The translations under genes were made by a program, and so were the position numbers. A stretch of 64,000 nt of DNA from UBA6623 sp965217195 (GTDB lineage Bacteria > Acidobacteriota > Terriglobia > Bryobacterales > UBA6623), in contig CBDCHL010000004.1 in NCBI GenBank assembly GCA_965217195.1, forward strand, positions 186,001 through 250,000. The letters are read 5' to 3'. Below are positions 1-8,878 of this stretch, piece after piece (position 1 is the stretch's first letter; each line of letters opens with the position of its first letter). The notes under the pieces are model-generated. The model was not told the DNA's origin and ran no database searches. It saw only the letters and a program-made list of their open reading frames with translations.

Positions 1-188
1 ATTCACACAACGTTGCGCTCACGATGCAGCTCGGTGCCGAAACGCCGGCAGATTTCATCGAATTGCTGAAGGCACTTGAAGGCTCCGAACTGTTTGACTC
101 CCCCAATTTGAGGGGCAGCGCGCCGCCGAGCGACAACCAACCGTTATTCCGTTACCAGTTGACGGTGAGCTATGACCAGCAACTTTAA
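1..188 (+). CDS. pilN: PilN-like type IV pilus assembly protein, C-terminal end (partial)
   Basis: The reading frame is open from the window edge to a TAA at 186-188. Only about 60 residues are visible; they include TPADFIELLKALEGSELF and end in QLTVSYDQQL. This resembles the final ferredoxin-like domain of PilN/GspL-type proteins, where a short helix follows the phrase 'phi-x-F-I-x-L-L'. The stop overlaps the start of the next gene by 17 bases, which ties the two into one operon. In type IV pilus machines PilN sits in the inner membrane, binds PilM and pairs with PilO. The identification rests mainly on the PilO-like neighbour, because the N-terminal half lies outside the window. Confidence 0.6.
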   Translation, partial: SHNVALTMQLGAETPADFIELLKALEGSELFDSPNLRGSAPPSDNQPLFRYQLTVSYDQQL

Positions 189-762
189 TGCGGCTCCGTC
201 GCAAAGCGCGCCTTGGTCTCGGCGCATCTCCCCTACGCATATCGCGGCGGGTCTGGCTGTGCTGTTGCTATGCGACCTGGGATTTTACTGGTTCGCGGTT
301 CGTCCGCTCGACGCGCGCGAGGCAGAAACCGTCGCCGCCATCGCGGCCCTCGAACAACAAGTCAAGCAACGCGGGGATGCAGTCGAACAACTGCGCGTCG
401 TCGTCGAGAAAGTAGAGACCGCGCGATCGACCGGCGACGGGCTGATCGAGGACATCACCATCCGCCGTCAAGTTGCATTTTCGACCCTGGTCACCGAACT
501 GGACGCCGCCGCGACCAAGGCGGAGATCGAAGACCGCGACCGCACCTACGACATCGAGCCGGTGGAAGGAACAGAGGAGTACGGAACCGTTCGCATGAAC
601 GCCAATTTTCGGGGCCGCTACGAAAACATCGTGCGCTTCCTGAACTTGATCGATCGATCCGAACAGTTTTTGATCATTGAATCGTTGGGGGCGAGCCCGC
701 GCTCGGATTCGGCGGACTTGCAGGTCACAATGCGCATCGATACTTTTGTGCGGGAGTTGTGA
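172..762 (+). CDS. pilO: PilO-like inner-membrane pilus assembly protein
   Basis: The product is 196 aa. A cytoplasmic N-terminus of about 23 residues is followed by one membrane helix (HIAAGLAVLLLCDLGFYWF, about 23-42), a coiled coil (about 50-85, EAETVAAIAALEQQVKQRGD) and a C-terminal ferredoxin-like domain (RGRYENIVRFLNLIDRSEQF) typical of PilO/GspM. Size and topology fit PilO (about 200 aa). It overlaps the preceding PilN-like gene and is followed by a PilP-like gene, which is the usual N-O-P order. PilO is known to form periplasmic heterodimers with PilN that link the motor platform to the outer-membrane secretin. The family call comes from architecture and order, not from a diagnostic catalytic motif. 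Confidence 0.7.
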   Translation: MTSNFNAAPSQSAPWSRRISPTHIAAGLAVLLLCDLGFYWFAVRPLDAREAETVAAIAALEQQVKQRGDAVEQLRVVVEKVETARSTGDGLIEDITIRRQVAFSTLVTELDAAATKAEIEDRDRTYDIEPVEGTEEYGTVRMNANFRGRYENIVRFLNLIDRSEQFLIIESLGASPRSDSADLQVTMRIDTFVREL

Positions 763-784
763 GTCGAAAAGAGTCAGCAAGGAC

Positions 785-1435
785 ATGAAACTGGGCGCGG
801 AGAAGAATAAGATCATCCTGCTGGGCGTGCTGACGGCCGTCGCGGGGTATTCGGTGTATACCCAGTTGTTGTCGGATCCGGTCCCGGCGCCGCGGAACGC
901 TGCGCGGATCTCGAGCGCCGAACGGACACCTCCCCGCGCCCGGAGTAGTGCCGCGCGTCGGGGATTCGGCCGGTTCGAAGAACCGCTCGACCCGATGACC
1001 GTCGACCCGACCCTGCGGACGGACTTACTTGCCAAGGTACGAGCCGTTACCTTCGAAGGCGTCGAGCGGGATTTGTTCCGTTTCGGCGAGCGCAAGAAAC
1101 CTGAGGTCGCAGGCCCCTCGGCTGAGGAATTGAAAGCCGCCGAAGAGCGAATTGCCGCGCTGAAAGATACCGCTAAAGCCCCTGAGCCGAGTGCACCCGT
1201 CGCGCGCAAACCCACTGCGCCGCCGATCAAATGGAAATACTACGGCTTCGCCAATTCCTCGAAGGACGCTCGCAAGAGGGCCTTCCTGATCGGCGATGAA
1301 GAGGAAGTGTTCATTGCCACCGAAGGGGACGTGTTCAAGAAGCGCTACCGCGTCGTACGGATCGGGGTGAATTCGATCGTTATCGAAGACTTACAATTCA
1401 AGGACGAGCAATCGTTGCCTCTCGAGCAAGGTTGA
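785..1435 (+). CDS. PilP/GspC-like periplasmic linker protein
   Basis: The product is 216 aa. I place the start at ATG 785, where MKLGAEKNK leads straight into a membrane helix (IILLGVLTAVAGYSVYTQLL, about 10-29); the frame is open further upstream, but that part overlaps the PilO-like gene. A long polar linker rich in Arg, Ala and Pro (about 35-150) precedes a small C-terminal beta domain (AFLIGDEEEVFIATEGD and YRVVRIGVNSIVIED). That beta domain has the shape of the homology region of PilP/GspC, which contacts the secretin. Unlike typical PilP there is no lipobox; the protein is anchored by a helix, as in GspC. The stop overlaps the next start by one base. Confidence 0.6.
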   Translation: MKLGAEKNKIILLGVLTAVAGYSVYTQLLSDPVPAPRNAARISSAERTPPRARSSAARRGFGRFEEPLDPMTVDPTLRTDLLAKVRAVTFEGVERDLFRFGERKKPEVAGPSAEELKAAEERIAALKDTAKAPEPSAPVARKPTAPPIKWKYYGFANSSKDARKRAFLIGDEEEVFIATEGDVFKKRYRVVRIGVNSIVIEDLQFKDEQSLPLEQG

Positions 1436-3222
1436 TGCCAACTTATACCCATTCCGAATCCGGCCCTCGCGCACGGCGACGCGATCAAGGCGGGTTCGTT
1501 TTGCTGACGCTTCTGTTTACCGCCGCCGCGATCGCGGTACAACTCGCGATTACCTTGCCTCGGGCGGCGATGGAAGCGCAGCGGATTCGCGAAGAGAAGC
1601 TCATCTATCGCGGCGAGCAATATAAGAGAGCCATCGCACTCTACTACCGCAAGCATCAGAAATACCCGCAGGAAATCGACGACCTCGAAGATACGAACGG
1701 CCAACGTTTCTTGCGGCGGCGCTACAAAGATCCGCTAACAGGCGAGGAGGAATGGCGCGTTATCCACATGGGGCCGGACGGGCGCTTCAAGGACTCACTC
1801 ATCTACGACACCGAAGACGAGCAAGAGCGCCTTCGCGGCGGTTTTGGGTCTTCGGGGTCTCGTGCCGGGATGGGGTCGGGCACGGGGTCGAGTTTCGGCG
1901 GCGGCTTCGGTCAACGTGGCGGCGCCTCACGAGGCTTCGGCGCGGGGCAATCCGGTGGTTACCGCGGTGGCTATCCCCAAACAGGAAGCCTTTCGGGCGC
2001 GGGTAATCTAGGGACGAGCGGCGGGCACCCAGGACAGGCCGGATATTCGGGAAGCGGCGGATTCGGCGTGGGCGGTTTTGTACAGGGCTACCCGCAGCAA
2101 CAGGGCTTCACAGCGCCGGATGGACGTTTTCGCGGCGCCGATCGCGCACGGGCCGTGCGGCAATCCGCGGCACCGGAGGTTCTCGGCCGGGGCGGACCTT
2201 TCGGCGGTATCCCCGGACAGGAGGGCGAGCAGCAAGCGCCTGTCGATCCTAACAACCCCGACGCGCAGCAGGGAATGCCCGACCAAGGCGGCAGCGCGGG
2301 TCAGACTCCTGATTACTCGACCACGTTGCCCAGCCAAGTTCCGCCCGGAGTCGGGCAGCGGCGGGGCTATCCGCAAGCCGGCGGGTTCGGTGCGGGCATG
2401 AACCGTCCGGGCGGTCGACGGGCAGGACAGCGCGGCCAAGGTTTCGGCTTGGGACAAGCCGGCGCCGGAGGTCGAGGGGGATTCGGCGGACAGAGAGCGG
2501 GCGCGGGCGGTCGAGCGGGCCGGCAGCCCATGGGATTCGGGGGGCAGGGGGCCGGCAGTCAGGCCGCCAACATCATTGGGCAACTCCTGACCCAACCGCG
2601 GCCGGGTGGTTTGGCGGGCTTACGAGGCGCGCAGAGCCGCGGTGGCGGTGGTGCCGTCTTTAAAGGGGGCATCGCGGGTGTGGCAAGCAAAGCCGAGGAA
2701 CGTGGCGTCAAGATCTACAAAGAGCGCGAAGCCTACAACGAGTGGGAGTTTGTCTTCGACTACCGCGAGGCGCAAGGCTTGGGTGGCGGAATGGGAGCTA
2801 TGGGCGGAGGAGGAATGCCGATGGCGGGTGGGCAGCCCGGGTTGAGTTCGAGCCGAACGCTCAGCCCGCCCACTGGCGGCGGCGGCGCTTTTCCCGCGGG
2901 CTACCCGACGTCAGGGGTGCCCGGGGCTCAGCCGGGTCCCGGTTCGGGGTCACAGCCGCGGCCGGGGGGTTCGAATTACGGCCGGGGATCGCGGCGTTCA
3001 CCCTACACGCGTCAGCCCCGCGGGTCCGCGCGGCAGCCAAGTACCAACAATCGCTTCACAACATCGCGAGGCACGCCCCCGACCGCTAATCCCCGCTCAG
3101 GCAATCCCTTCCCGGGCGCGAATCAACCCCGCAACCGCAACCTCCCGCCGGGCCTAGTGCCGGGCTCGGGAGACTTCCGAAATCAACAGGGCAGGCGATC
3201 CTCCGGGCGGTCGAACCAGTAA
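1435..3222 (+). CDS. Prepilin-like protein with very long Gly-rich region
   Basis: The product is 595 aa. The ATG at 1435 shares its A with the stop of the preceding gene; an in-frame TTG at 1432 is possible but less likely. Residues 19-21 (GGF) followed by VLLTLLFTAAAIAVQLA look like a prepilin peptidase site (cut after G20) and a hydrophobic pilin helix, but residue +5 is Thr where most pilins have Glu. Residues about 50-125 resemble a GspG-type globular part (KHQKYPQEIDDLED, then a DPLTG element). From about 130 to 425 and from about 450 to the end the chain is Gly/Arg/Gln/Pro low-complexity sequence. A short ordered island near 430 (YNEWEFVFDYRE) separates the two. A type II secretion or pilus accessory role is inferred from these features and the operon. 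Confidence 0.7.
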   Translation: MPTYTHSESGPRARRRDQGGFVLLTLLFTAAAIAVQLAITLPRAAMEAQRIREEKLIYRGEQYKRAIALYYRKHQKYPQEIDDLEDTNGQRFLRRRYKDPLTGEEEWRVIHMGPDGRFKDSLIYDTEDEQERLRGGFGSSGSRAGMGSGTGSSFGGGFGQRGGASRGFGAGQSGGYRGGYPQTGSLSGAGNLGTSGGHPGQAGYSGSGGFGVGGFVQGYPQQQGFTAPDGRFRGADRARAVRQSAAPEVLGRGGPFGGIPGQEGEQQAPVDPNNPDAQQGMPDQGGSAGQTPDYSTTLPSQVPPGVGQRRGYPQAGGFGAGMNRPGGRRAGQRGQGFGLGQAGAGGRGGFGGQRAGAGGRAGRQPMGFGGQGAGSQAANIIGQLLTQPRPGGLAGLRGAQSRGGGGAVFKGGIAGVASKAEERGVKIYKEREAYNEWEFVFDYREAQGLGGGMGAMGGGGMPMAGGQPGLSSSRTLSPPTGGGGAFPAGYPTSGVPGAQPGPGSGSQPRPGGSNYGRGSRRSPYTRQPRGSARQPSTNNRFTTSRGTPPTANPRSGNPFPGANQPRNRNLPPGLVPGSGDFRNQQGRRSSGRSNQ

Positions 3223-3339
3223 CGCCCCTAATTCGGGAGTACGCTCAGCATCGAGTGCTGCTGATTCGGCTTGGAACCGCGCAAACAGGAGACGCGCCCG
3301 CCTAACCGTTCCGGGGGCGAATTCCGGCCCCTTGAACCA

Positions 3340-3368
3340 TTGACATCCAGCCGATCGAGGCGCAGAAT
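3340..3368 (+). promoter_or_regulatory. Sigma70-type promoter for the ECF sigma operon
   Basis: TTGACA at 3340-3345 and CAGAAT at 3363-3368 are separated by 17 bases. The -35 box is perfect and the -10 box matches four of six. It lies about 95 bases upstream of the GTG start of the sigma factor gene, in a gap with no other coding signal. This would give housekeeping expression of the sigma/anti-sigma pair instead of, or in addition to, autoregulation. The call is by eye only. Confidence 0.45.
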
Positions 3369-3462
3369 AGAAATATCTGATCCTTGCCGTAAGAATCGTT
3401 GCCTGATACGTCTTTAGTATTCAAGGGTATAGAGCAGGCAACGGCGGCACGGGAGACTTCTC

Positions 3463-4011
3463 GTGCGAGCCTTAGGGAACACCAGTTCGGCCGCCCGCGA
3501 GACCGAAGACCTCTTCGGTGAACACCGCGACAGTCTCCTTCGGTACATCCGCTATCAGCTCGACGACCGCTCCGAAGCCGAAGACATTGCCCAGGAAAGC
3601 TTTGTTCGCTTTTATCAGACCCGGAGCCGAGACGAGGAGATTCTGCAGCCGAAGGCTTGGCTGTTTCGGGTGGCTCACAACCTTCTGGTTGACCTAGGGC
3701 GGAAGAAGAAGCCCGAGTTGCTCGATGAGCAAGGATGGTTGGCGGTCGAAGGCCGGATGGTTGTAGAGCCGGTTCGGCTGGACCGAGAAGCCGAAGTGGC
3801 CCGACTTCCGTGGCATCGCCTAACCACACTGGAGTTGGAGTGCTTGCGGTTGCGCAGCGAAGGACTCAAGCTCCGCGAAATTGGTGAAGTTCTTGACGTT
3901 TCGATCTCGACCGTCGTTAGTTATATTTCCCGGGCGCTTACGAAGCTCCGCCCGGCGGCAGAGGAAGAATTTGCGGCACCTGACCACCGCAGAGTTGCTG
4001 CGGCACTTTGA
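3463..4011 (+). CDS. ECF-type RNA polymerase sigma factor
   Basis: The product is 182 aa, a usual size for this class. It has region 2 (DLFGEHRDSLLRYIRYQL, then AEDIAQESFVRFYQ and the helix ending AWLFRVAHNLLVD, about 17-78) and region 4 (LTTLELECLRLRSEG followed by the helix-turn-helix IGEVLDVSISTVVSYISRAL, about 115-165). There is no sigma region 1 or 3. The start is a GTG preceded by GGGAG. The next gene encodes a zinc-type anti-sigma factor and overlaps this one by 41 bases, which marks a co-translated sigma/anti-sigma pair. A TonB receptor follows, so envelope or nutrient-uptake genes are plausible targets, but no target promoter motif was identified here. Confidence 0.92.
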   Translation: MRALGNTSSAARETEDLFGEHRDSLLRYIRYQLDDRSEAEDIAQESFVRFYQTRSRDEEILQPKAWLFRVAHNLLVDLGRKKKPELLDEQGWLAVEGRMVVEPVRLDREAEVARLPWHRLTTLELECLRLRSEGLKLREIGEVLDVSISTVVSYISRALTKLRPAAEEEFAAPDHRRVAAAL

Positions 4012-5503
4012 CGGGGAATTGATCCCCGAGCGCGCCGAGCACATCGACCGTTGCACCTTCTGTCAGGAGGCCATGGTTGGTCTGCAGTCGTTGCTCTATG
4101 AGGTGGAACTCGAGCTGAAGCGCTCGGTTCCCGCCGAGCCCGGGGCATTGCGGGAAGCTTCGCTCGAAAGACTGCGCGGGTCGATGCGTCCGTTGGCGCC
4201 GGTGGTCGGTTTCCCGCAATGGAGGCGACCGGCTTACGGAATTGCCGCCACGATTCTTATGGCCGCGTTGGGCGGGTACCTGGCTCTCAATTCTCCGCCG
4301 GATGCCGTCCAACAAGCCGCCGATCTCAGCCTTGAAAATGGACCCCGGCTGTCGGCCGAATTCAGCCCTGAACCGAGCGCTACGCCGATCGAATCGGTTG
4401 CGGGCCCAATTGCGGACATTCCCTCACCGACCCTCGTTCCGGTAGTTTCCTCGGTGGCGGCATTAGCGTCGACGATACCCGAACGCTTTGCGGCCGGCTT
4501 CCCTGTGCCGGCTTCACCGCCCCAGGCGATTACGCTTGCTGATCAAGCGCCGACGCTGAAGATCGCGTCGGGCAGCTCAACGACCCGATTGGCCGCGTTC
4601 ATGAACCCCGTCGGCCCGATCGCTCAGCCGCTTCCTCCCGCGGTGCGTGAGCCTTTCGAGTTCGCTCCTCCATTGCCTGTAAGCGCCGAGACCGCGGCCA
4701 CCATAGTCGACGGTTACTGGCTGTTGGCCAAAGCGAATGTTTGGCAGGAAGATTTGAGACCAGAGCCGCGCAACGGCCGGCTTCAGTTCGTCGGCACCGT
4801 CGAGAATGAGGCAAGCCGCCGCCGCGTCGTCAAAGCACTCGCGCGCGCGGCGGGTGAAACCGAAATTGCTTTCGACCTCCGCGGACGTAACGAGGATGAT
4901 CCGGCACCCCGGCTGATAACCTTGGCGACGCCGCGCCCGTCGGATCGCCCGAGCGGAGGCATCGTTCGCACTTCCCTGCTCTCGCACTTCAGCGATGCGG
5001 CCCGGCGGTCTTTCCTGACGCCGGAACCCGCCTTGCTCGAGGCCGAGCTCGACCGCTACGTGAGCGGCATCTTCCGCGGACAATCGCGCTTACTGGCTCA
5101 TGCCTATGCCCTGAACCGTGTGTTAAGCGGCCTTGAGAGGGAACACGTCGATCAGCTTGCTCCCGAGACGAAGCGCCGCCTTCGCGAAGTCATTCGCCTC
5201 CACTTGTCGGCGTTGCGAGACGAGGAGGCCGCTCTTTACGATCGGCTGTCGGAAGTGTTGCCCCGCCGCTACTGGGCCTACCGAGCGGACACGTCCTCGG
5301 CACAAGGCGAAGCGGATTGGTTGAAGGAAGGCAAGGCTCTTGTCGACTATGCTCTGCGCCTCGACTTTACGCTCACGTCGCTGTTCAGCGCCGTACCCGG
5401 TACCGTCAGCGCCGATCAGGCCAATCACTCCTGCGGTGAGCTCTTGAGCGGCATTCGGGGTCATCTAGCGCACCTCAAGGCACCCCTCGAAACCCTACAA
5501 TAG
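3971..5503 (+). CDS. Zinc-type membrane anti-sigma factor with large C-terminal domain
   Basis: The frame is open from 3881, but the best start is TTG 3971, with GAGGAAG ending four bases before it and 41 bases of overlap with the sigma gene. That gives 510 aa. Residues H24, C28 and C31 form the HxxxCxxC zinc motif of ZAS-type anti-sigma factors. One membrane helix follows (YGIAATILMAALGGYLALN, about 89-107). The outer part of about 400 residues is unusually large: a Pro/Ala-rich stretch to about 220, a mixed alpha/beta segment (about 235-310, YWLLAKANVWQEDL, BON-like in appearance only), then a helical C-terminus. The outer part could sense a signal or the state of the receptor encoded next to it; I do not recognise its family. 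Confidence 0.8.
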   Translation: MRHLTTAELLRHFDGELIPERAEHIDRCTFCQEAMVGLQSLLYEVELELKRSVPAEPGALREASLERLRGSMRPLAPVVGFPQWRRPAYGIAATILMAALGGYLALNSPPDAVQQAADLSLENGPRLSAEFSPEPSATPIESVAGPIADIPSPTLVPVVSSVAALASTIPERFAAGFPVPASPPQAITLADQAPTLKIASGSSTTRLAAFMNPVGPIAQPLPPAVREPFEFAPPLPVSAETAATIVDGYWLLAKANVWQEDLRPEPRNGRLQFVGTVENEASRRRVVKALARAAGETEIAFDLRGRNEDDPAPRLITLATPRPSDRPSGGIVRTSLLSHFSDAARRSFLTPEPALLEAELDRYVSGIFRGQSRLLAHAYALNRVLSGLEREHVDQLAPETKRRLREVIRLHLSALRDEEAALYDRLSEVLPRRYWAYRADTSSAQGEADWLKEGKALVDYALRLDFTLTSLFSAVPGTVSADQANHSCGELLSGIRGHLAHLKAPLETLQ

Positions 5504-5507
5504 AGTC

Positions 5508-8500
5508 ATGCGCGGGAGGATGCTCCTGCTCGGGGTTGCGTGTATTTTCTTCGCTCAGCCCCTGGTCTGCCAGGCCCCCGCCGGGTCGATTATCGGCCTC
5601 GTTGCGGACCCGGACCAAAACCCTCTCGATGAGGTTGAGATCCGCCTGATCAACCTCTCCACGGCGAAATCCATCACGGCCCACACCGACCTTACCGGGA
5701 AGTTTTCCTTCTCGGGTCTGTCTTCCGGGCGCTATTCACTGGCGGTTGACCTCGAAGGGTACGCGGTACAGCGGCTCGGCCCCTACGAGGTTTTACCGGG
5801 AATCCCGGTCGAGGTGGCAGTCGAATTGCGCAAGTTGACCGCGCCCCTGACCCGGCCCAAAGGCGGCCTGGAAGGCATCGCCCTCGAATACGGCCTAGTG
5901 CGAGAGCAGATTGAAGCCACCCCGGTCATTCTGGGATCGGAGGGCCGCACGACCATCGACAAGTTGCTCCATCTGGTGCCGGGCATCAGCCCGGCGGCTT
6001 CACTCGAAGTGGACCCGTTTACAGGACTGGCGGCACCGGTTTCTGCGAACGGTTCGCGGCGCTCCGCCATCAACTATCAACTCGACTACGCGTCTAACAA
6101 CGCGCAAAATCGCATTAGCGGCGCGCAAGCCGGCACATTCGGCCCGACGCCGGATGGGATTGAGACGTTCCGAGTTGTCACCCATACCTATTCCGCGCAA
6201 GATGGGCGCAATGCAGGGGCGGTAGTGGCGGCGACCACACGGAGCGGCGGCGCCGACTGGCACGGCCAGGCGAGGGCCTTCTGGCGGCCCCGTAGGGGCG
6301 ATCCTATCGAGATGTTCAACGGCTCCAGCGATCGAATCGGCGGCCGGGCCGGCGGTGGGCAGTTCGGCGGACCCATTTGGAAGAAACAGCACCTTTTCGC
6401 TTTCACGGATGCGGAGGTTTGGGGGACTAACCGCGAACACACCGAAATTTCCCCGGTCTTGACCCCGGCGGAGAGACGCGGTGATTTTTCGTCGGCTCCC
6501 GAGCGGAATCTCCCCCGCGACCCCGCAAGCGTTACGCTCTTCCCCAACGGCATGGTACCCGCCGAAGTCTTCGATCCGCTGATGGCGAAGTATCTCGACA
6601 CGTTTGTTCCTCTTCCGAATGAAGGGGACAACCTCCATCGCTCGGAAAGCCGCATGGCCGGAGACGGCGAAATGTTCCTCGGTCGCGTCGATTGGCGACC
6701 GGGCAACTGGGCGATCCACTGGAGCTACTTCAACTTCCAAAACCGCGTCGTCGAGCCTTCGTTCGATCCATTGTCGACGCCCGGCTTGGCCGTGCGCCGA
6801 CGTCAACGAGCCCAAAACGCCCAGCTCTCACTGACCTATACACCGACTCCAGGACTGGTGAATACCGTTCGTGTGGCGGGCCAACGCCTGACGAGCAATC
6901 ACCGCCAAGGGCAACCCAACTTCCTCGAAACATCGGCCGAAAGCTTCGGCTCCGACTTTGTTACCTACGGGGCCGACCCTGAGACGCTGCCTGATGTCAC
7001 CATTCTCGACCACGACGGAACGGAGAGGCTGCACGTGGCTCCCTTCTTGTTCTCCGAGTCGTCGGCGCAAACCGGCTTTCAGATTCGCGACGACGTTTCC
7101 TACCGGCTTGGTGGCCTTGTCTTACGCGCCGGCGCCTTGGCCAGACGTGGGGTCTGGCCCTTCTCCAACGCGGAGAACCCGGCCGGCGGGTTTACGTTTT
7201 CGTCAACAGCGTTTCGCGGCAGCCGTAACAGCGGCGCGGACTTATTGATGGGCATTCCGGCCCTCTACCGGCTTACGACGCCGCGCAGCATGAATCTTCG
7301 CTGGCATGAATTCGCGGCCTACGGTGAGGCTGAATGGCGGCCCCTGCGGGGTTTGCAGATCACCACGGGTGTGCGATATGAAGCCCAGCCGCCGGCGGTC
7401 GAGCGGCTTGATCGCATCGCCGCCTTCCGCCGCAACGTTGAAACGCAGGCCTTCGACGAGACCTTGCCCAACTTGATCTTCCCGGGCGACCCCGATGGCG
7501 ACTTCGGCCCCCTGCCTCGCTCGACGGTACGGAGCGACGGCCGACACTTCGTCCCCAGGGTCGGACTGGCTTATTCACCGACCGGTACGAGCAAGGCCGC
7601 CCGCTTGATCTTCGGTGAATCGGGGCGCTCCGTCTTCCGGGCGTCCTACGGGGTTTTTTACGATTTCGGCGCCTTTGCCGGATCGAGCGCCGCCACGCTG
7701 TTCCAAGCGACATTCCCGCCCTTCAGCACCGATACACGCTTCAACTTCGCCCGCCTGCAACGACAGGGCAGTTTCGAGGCGCCGCTGTCGATAGTTCCGC
7801 CGGTAACCGGAACGGCCATTCGCAGCTCGCAGGTGAGTTTCCCCGTGTTGTCGTTCGACCCGTTGTTTGACAACACCGTGGCCCATCATTGGACGTTCGG
7901 TTGGCAAAGGCTTCTGCCCCACCGTATCTTTCTGAGCGCCATCTACGTCGGCTCGCGCACGCTGAATCTGCAACGTCAACGTGAGTTGAACATTTTCATA
8001 CGTAACCCGTTGCTCGGCTTCGGTCAGATCCGCAATATGCGTCTGTATTCCCAGTACGACAATGTTCGGCTCTTTGAAAGCATGGGGAACGGACGATACA
8101 ACGGTTTGCAGTGGAAGCTGACGCGCTATCTGAGCGACAACACGGCCTTCGATGTCAGCTACACCTGGTCGAATGCCTTCGACAACGGCAGCACGGTATT
8201 TCGGGACTCTCTAGTAAGCGAACCTTGGGCCCACTCCGATTTCGACCGTCGCCATATGGTTGCCGCGACGTGGTTCTACCGGCTTCGGTTGCCGCGAGAG
8301 ACGGCGGAAAGGTTACCCTGGGCGGACGGGTGGCAAATCAGCGGCATCTGGCGATTCCATTCGGGGTTGCCACTCGACATCCGGCAGACGGAAGACCCGA
8401 CGTTCAGCTTTGTTCGCGTGGGACGGCCGGATTTCGTGGGCGGGTTTCAGCGCCTTAACCCCAGCAAGGAACGGACGTTCACCCTGGCCGACGGCAGCGA

Positions 8501-8816
8501 GATCAGCGGGCGCTTCGCCTTCGATCCGAGGGCTTTCGAAGCCGTAGTGCCGACGAATTTCGACGAGCGACGCCAGGGGACCCTGGGCCGCAACGCCGTC
8601 CGTATGCATGGGTTTCAGCAGTGGGATTTGCGTATTGGGCGGCAGGTGGCGACCGGAGAGACGACATCTCTCGACTTCGGCATTGACCTACTGAACGCCT
8701 TCAACAACCGTAACTGGGCCGCCCCTTCCACCAACGTGGACGACCCGTCTTTCGGCATCGTTAGGTCGGAGGGCCTCCCGCGTACCCTTCAGCTCAACTT
8801 ACGGTTCCGCTTTTGA
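5508..8816 (+). CDS. Oar-like TonB-dependent outer-membrane receptor
   Basis: The product is 1102 aa. A signal peptide (MRGRMLLLGVACIFFAQPLVC) is followed by a carboxypeptidase-regulatory-like (Cna-B type) domain at about 25-110 (GSIIGLVADPDQNPLDEVEI, GKFSFSGLSSGRYSLAVD), a plug region (about 130-250) and a large beta barrel ending in Phe (LNLRFRF). This is the Oar/'TonB receptor-like' architecture expanded in Acidobacteriota. Such proteins are thought to import large substrates such as oligosaccharides, but the ligand cannot be read from sequence. It starts four bases after the anti-sigma gene. No clear Shine-Dalgarno lies before ATG 5508, while GGGAGG directly abuts the second ATG (5520), so the exact start is uncertain. 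Confidence 0.88.
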   Translation: MRGRMLLLGVACIFFAQPLVCQAPAGSIIGLVADPDQNPLDEVEIRLINLSTAKSITAHTDLTGKFSFSGLSSGRYSLAVDLEGYAVQRLGPYEVLPGIPVEVAVELRKLTAPLTRPKGGLEGIALEYGLVREQIEATPVILGSEGRTTIDKLLHLVPGISPAASLEVDPFTGLAAPVSANGSRRSAINYQLDYASNNAQNRISGAQAGTFGPTPDGIETFRVVTHTYSAQDGRNAGAVVAATTRSGGADWHGQARAFWRPRRGDPIEMFNGSSDRIGGRAGGGQFGGPIWKKQHLFAFTDAEVWGTNREHTEISPVLTPAERRGDFSSAPERNLPRDPASVTLFPNGMVPAEVFDPLMAKYLDTFVPLPNEGDNLHRSESRMAGDGEMFLGRVDWRPGNWAIHWSYFNFQNRVVEPSFDPLSTPGLAVRRRQRAQNAQLSLTYTPTPGLVNTVRVAGQRLTSNHRQGQPNFLETSAESFGSDFVTYGADPETLPDVTILDHDGTERLHVAPFLFSESSAQTGFQIRDDVSYRLGGLVLRAGALARRGVWPFSNAENPAGGFTFSSTAFRGSRNSGADLLMGIPALYRLTTPRSMNLRWHEFAAYGEAEWRPLRGLQITTGVRYEAQPPAVERLDRIAAFRRNVETQAFDETLPNLIFPGDPDGDFGPLPRSTVRSDGRHFVPRVGLAYSPTGTSKAARLIFGESGRSVFRASYGVFYDFGAFAGSSAATLFQATFPPFSTDTRFNFARLQRQGSFEAPLSIVPPVTGTAIRSSQVSFPVLSFDPLFDNTVAHHWTFGWQRLLPHRIFLSAIYVGSRTLNLQRQRELNIFIRNPLLGFGQIRNMRLYSQYDNVRLFESMGNGRYNGLQWKLTRYLSDNTAFDVSYTWSNAFDNGSTVFRDSLVSEPWAHSDFDRRHMVAATWFYRLRLPRETAERLPWADGWQISGIWRFHSGLPLDIRQTEDPTFSFVRVGRPDFVGGFQRLNPSKERTFTLADGSEISGRFAFDPRAFEAVVPTNFDERRQGTLGRNAVRMHGFQQWDLRIGRQVATGETTSLDFGIDLLNAFNNRNWAAPSTNVDDPSFGIVRSEGLPRTLQLNLRFRF

Positions 8817-8824
8817 CAAGGGCG

Positions 8825-8868
8825 ACGCAGAGCCCGGAACGAGAGTGACGGGTCAGGCCCGACCCGGC
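8825..8868 (+). repeat. Dispersed repeat family C, copy 1
   Basis: This copy lies between the convergent Oar-like receptor and PSD1 genes. The core reads CAGAGCCCGGAACGAGAGTG, followed by ACGGGTC and a short hairpin (CGGGTC / GACCCG). Related copies are at 18151, 47247 and 56712. The core has the CCCG-to-CGGG ends seen in many small palindromic repeats. It carries no open reading frame of its own. Confidence 0.6.
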
Positions 8869-8878
8869 AACCAGCCCC

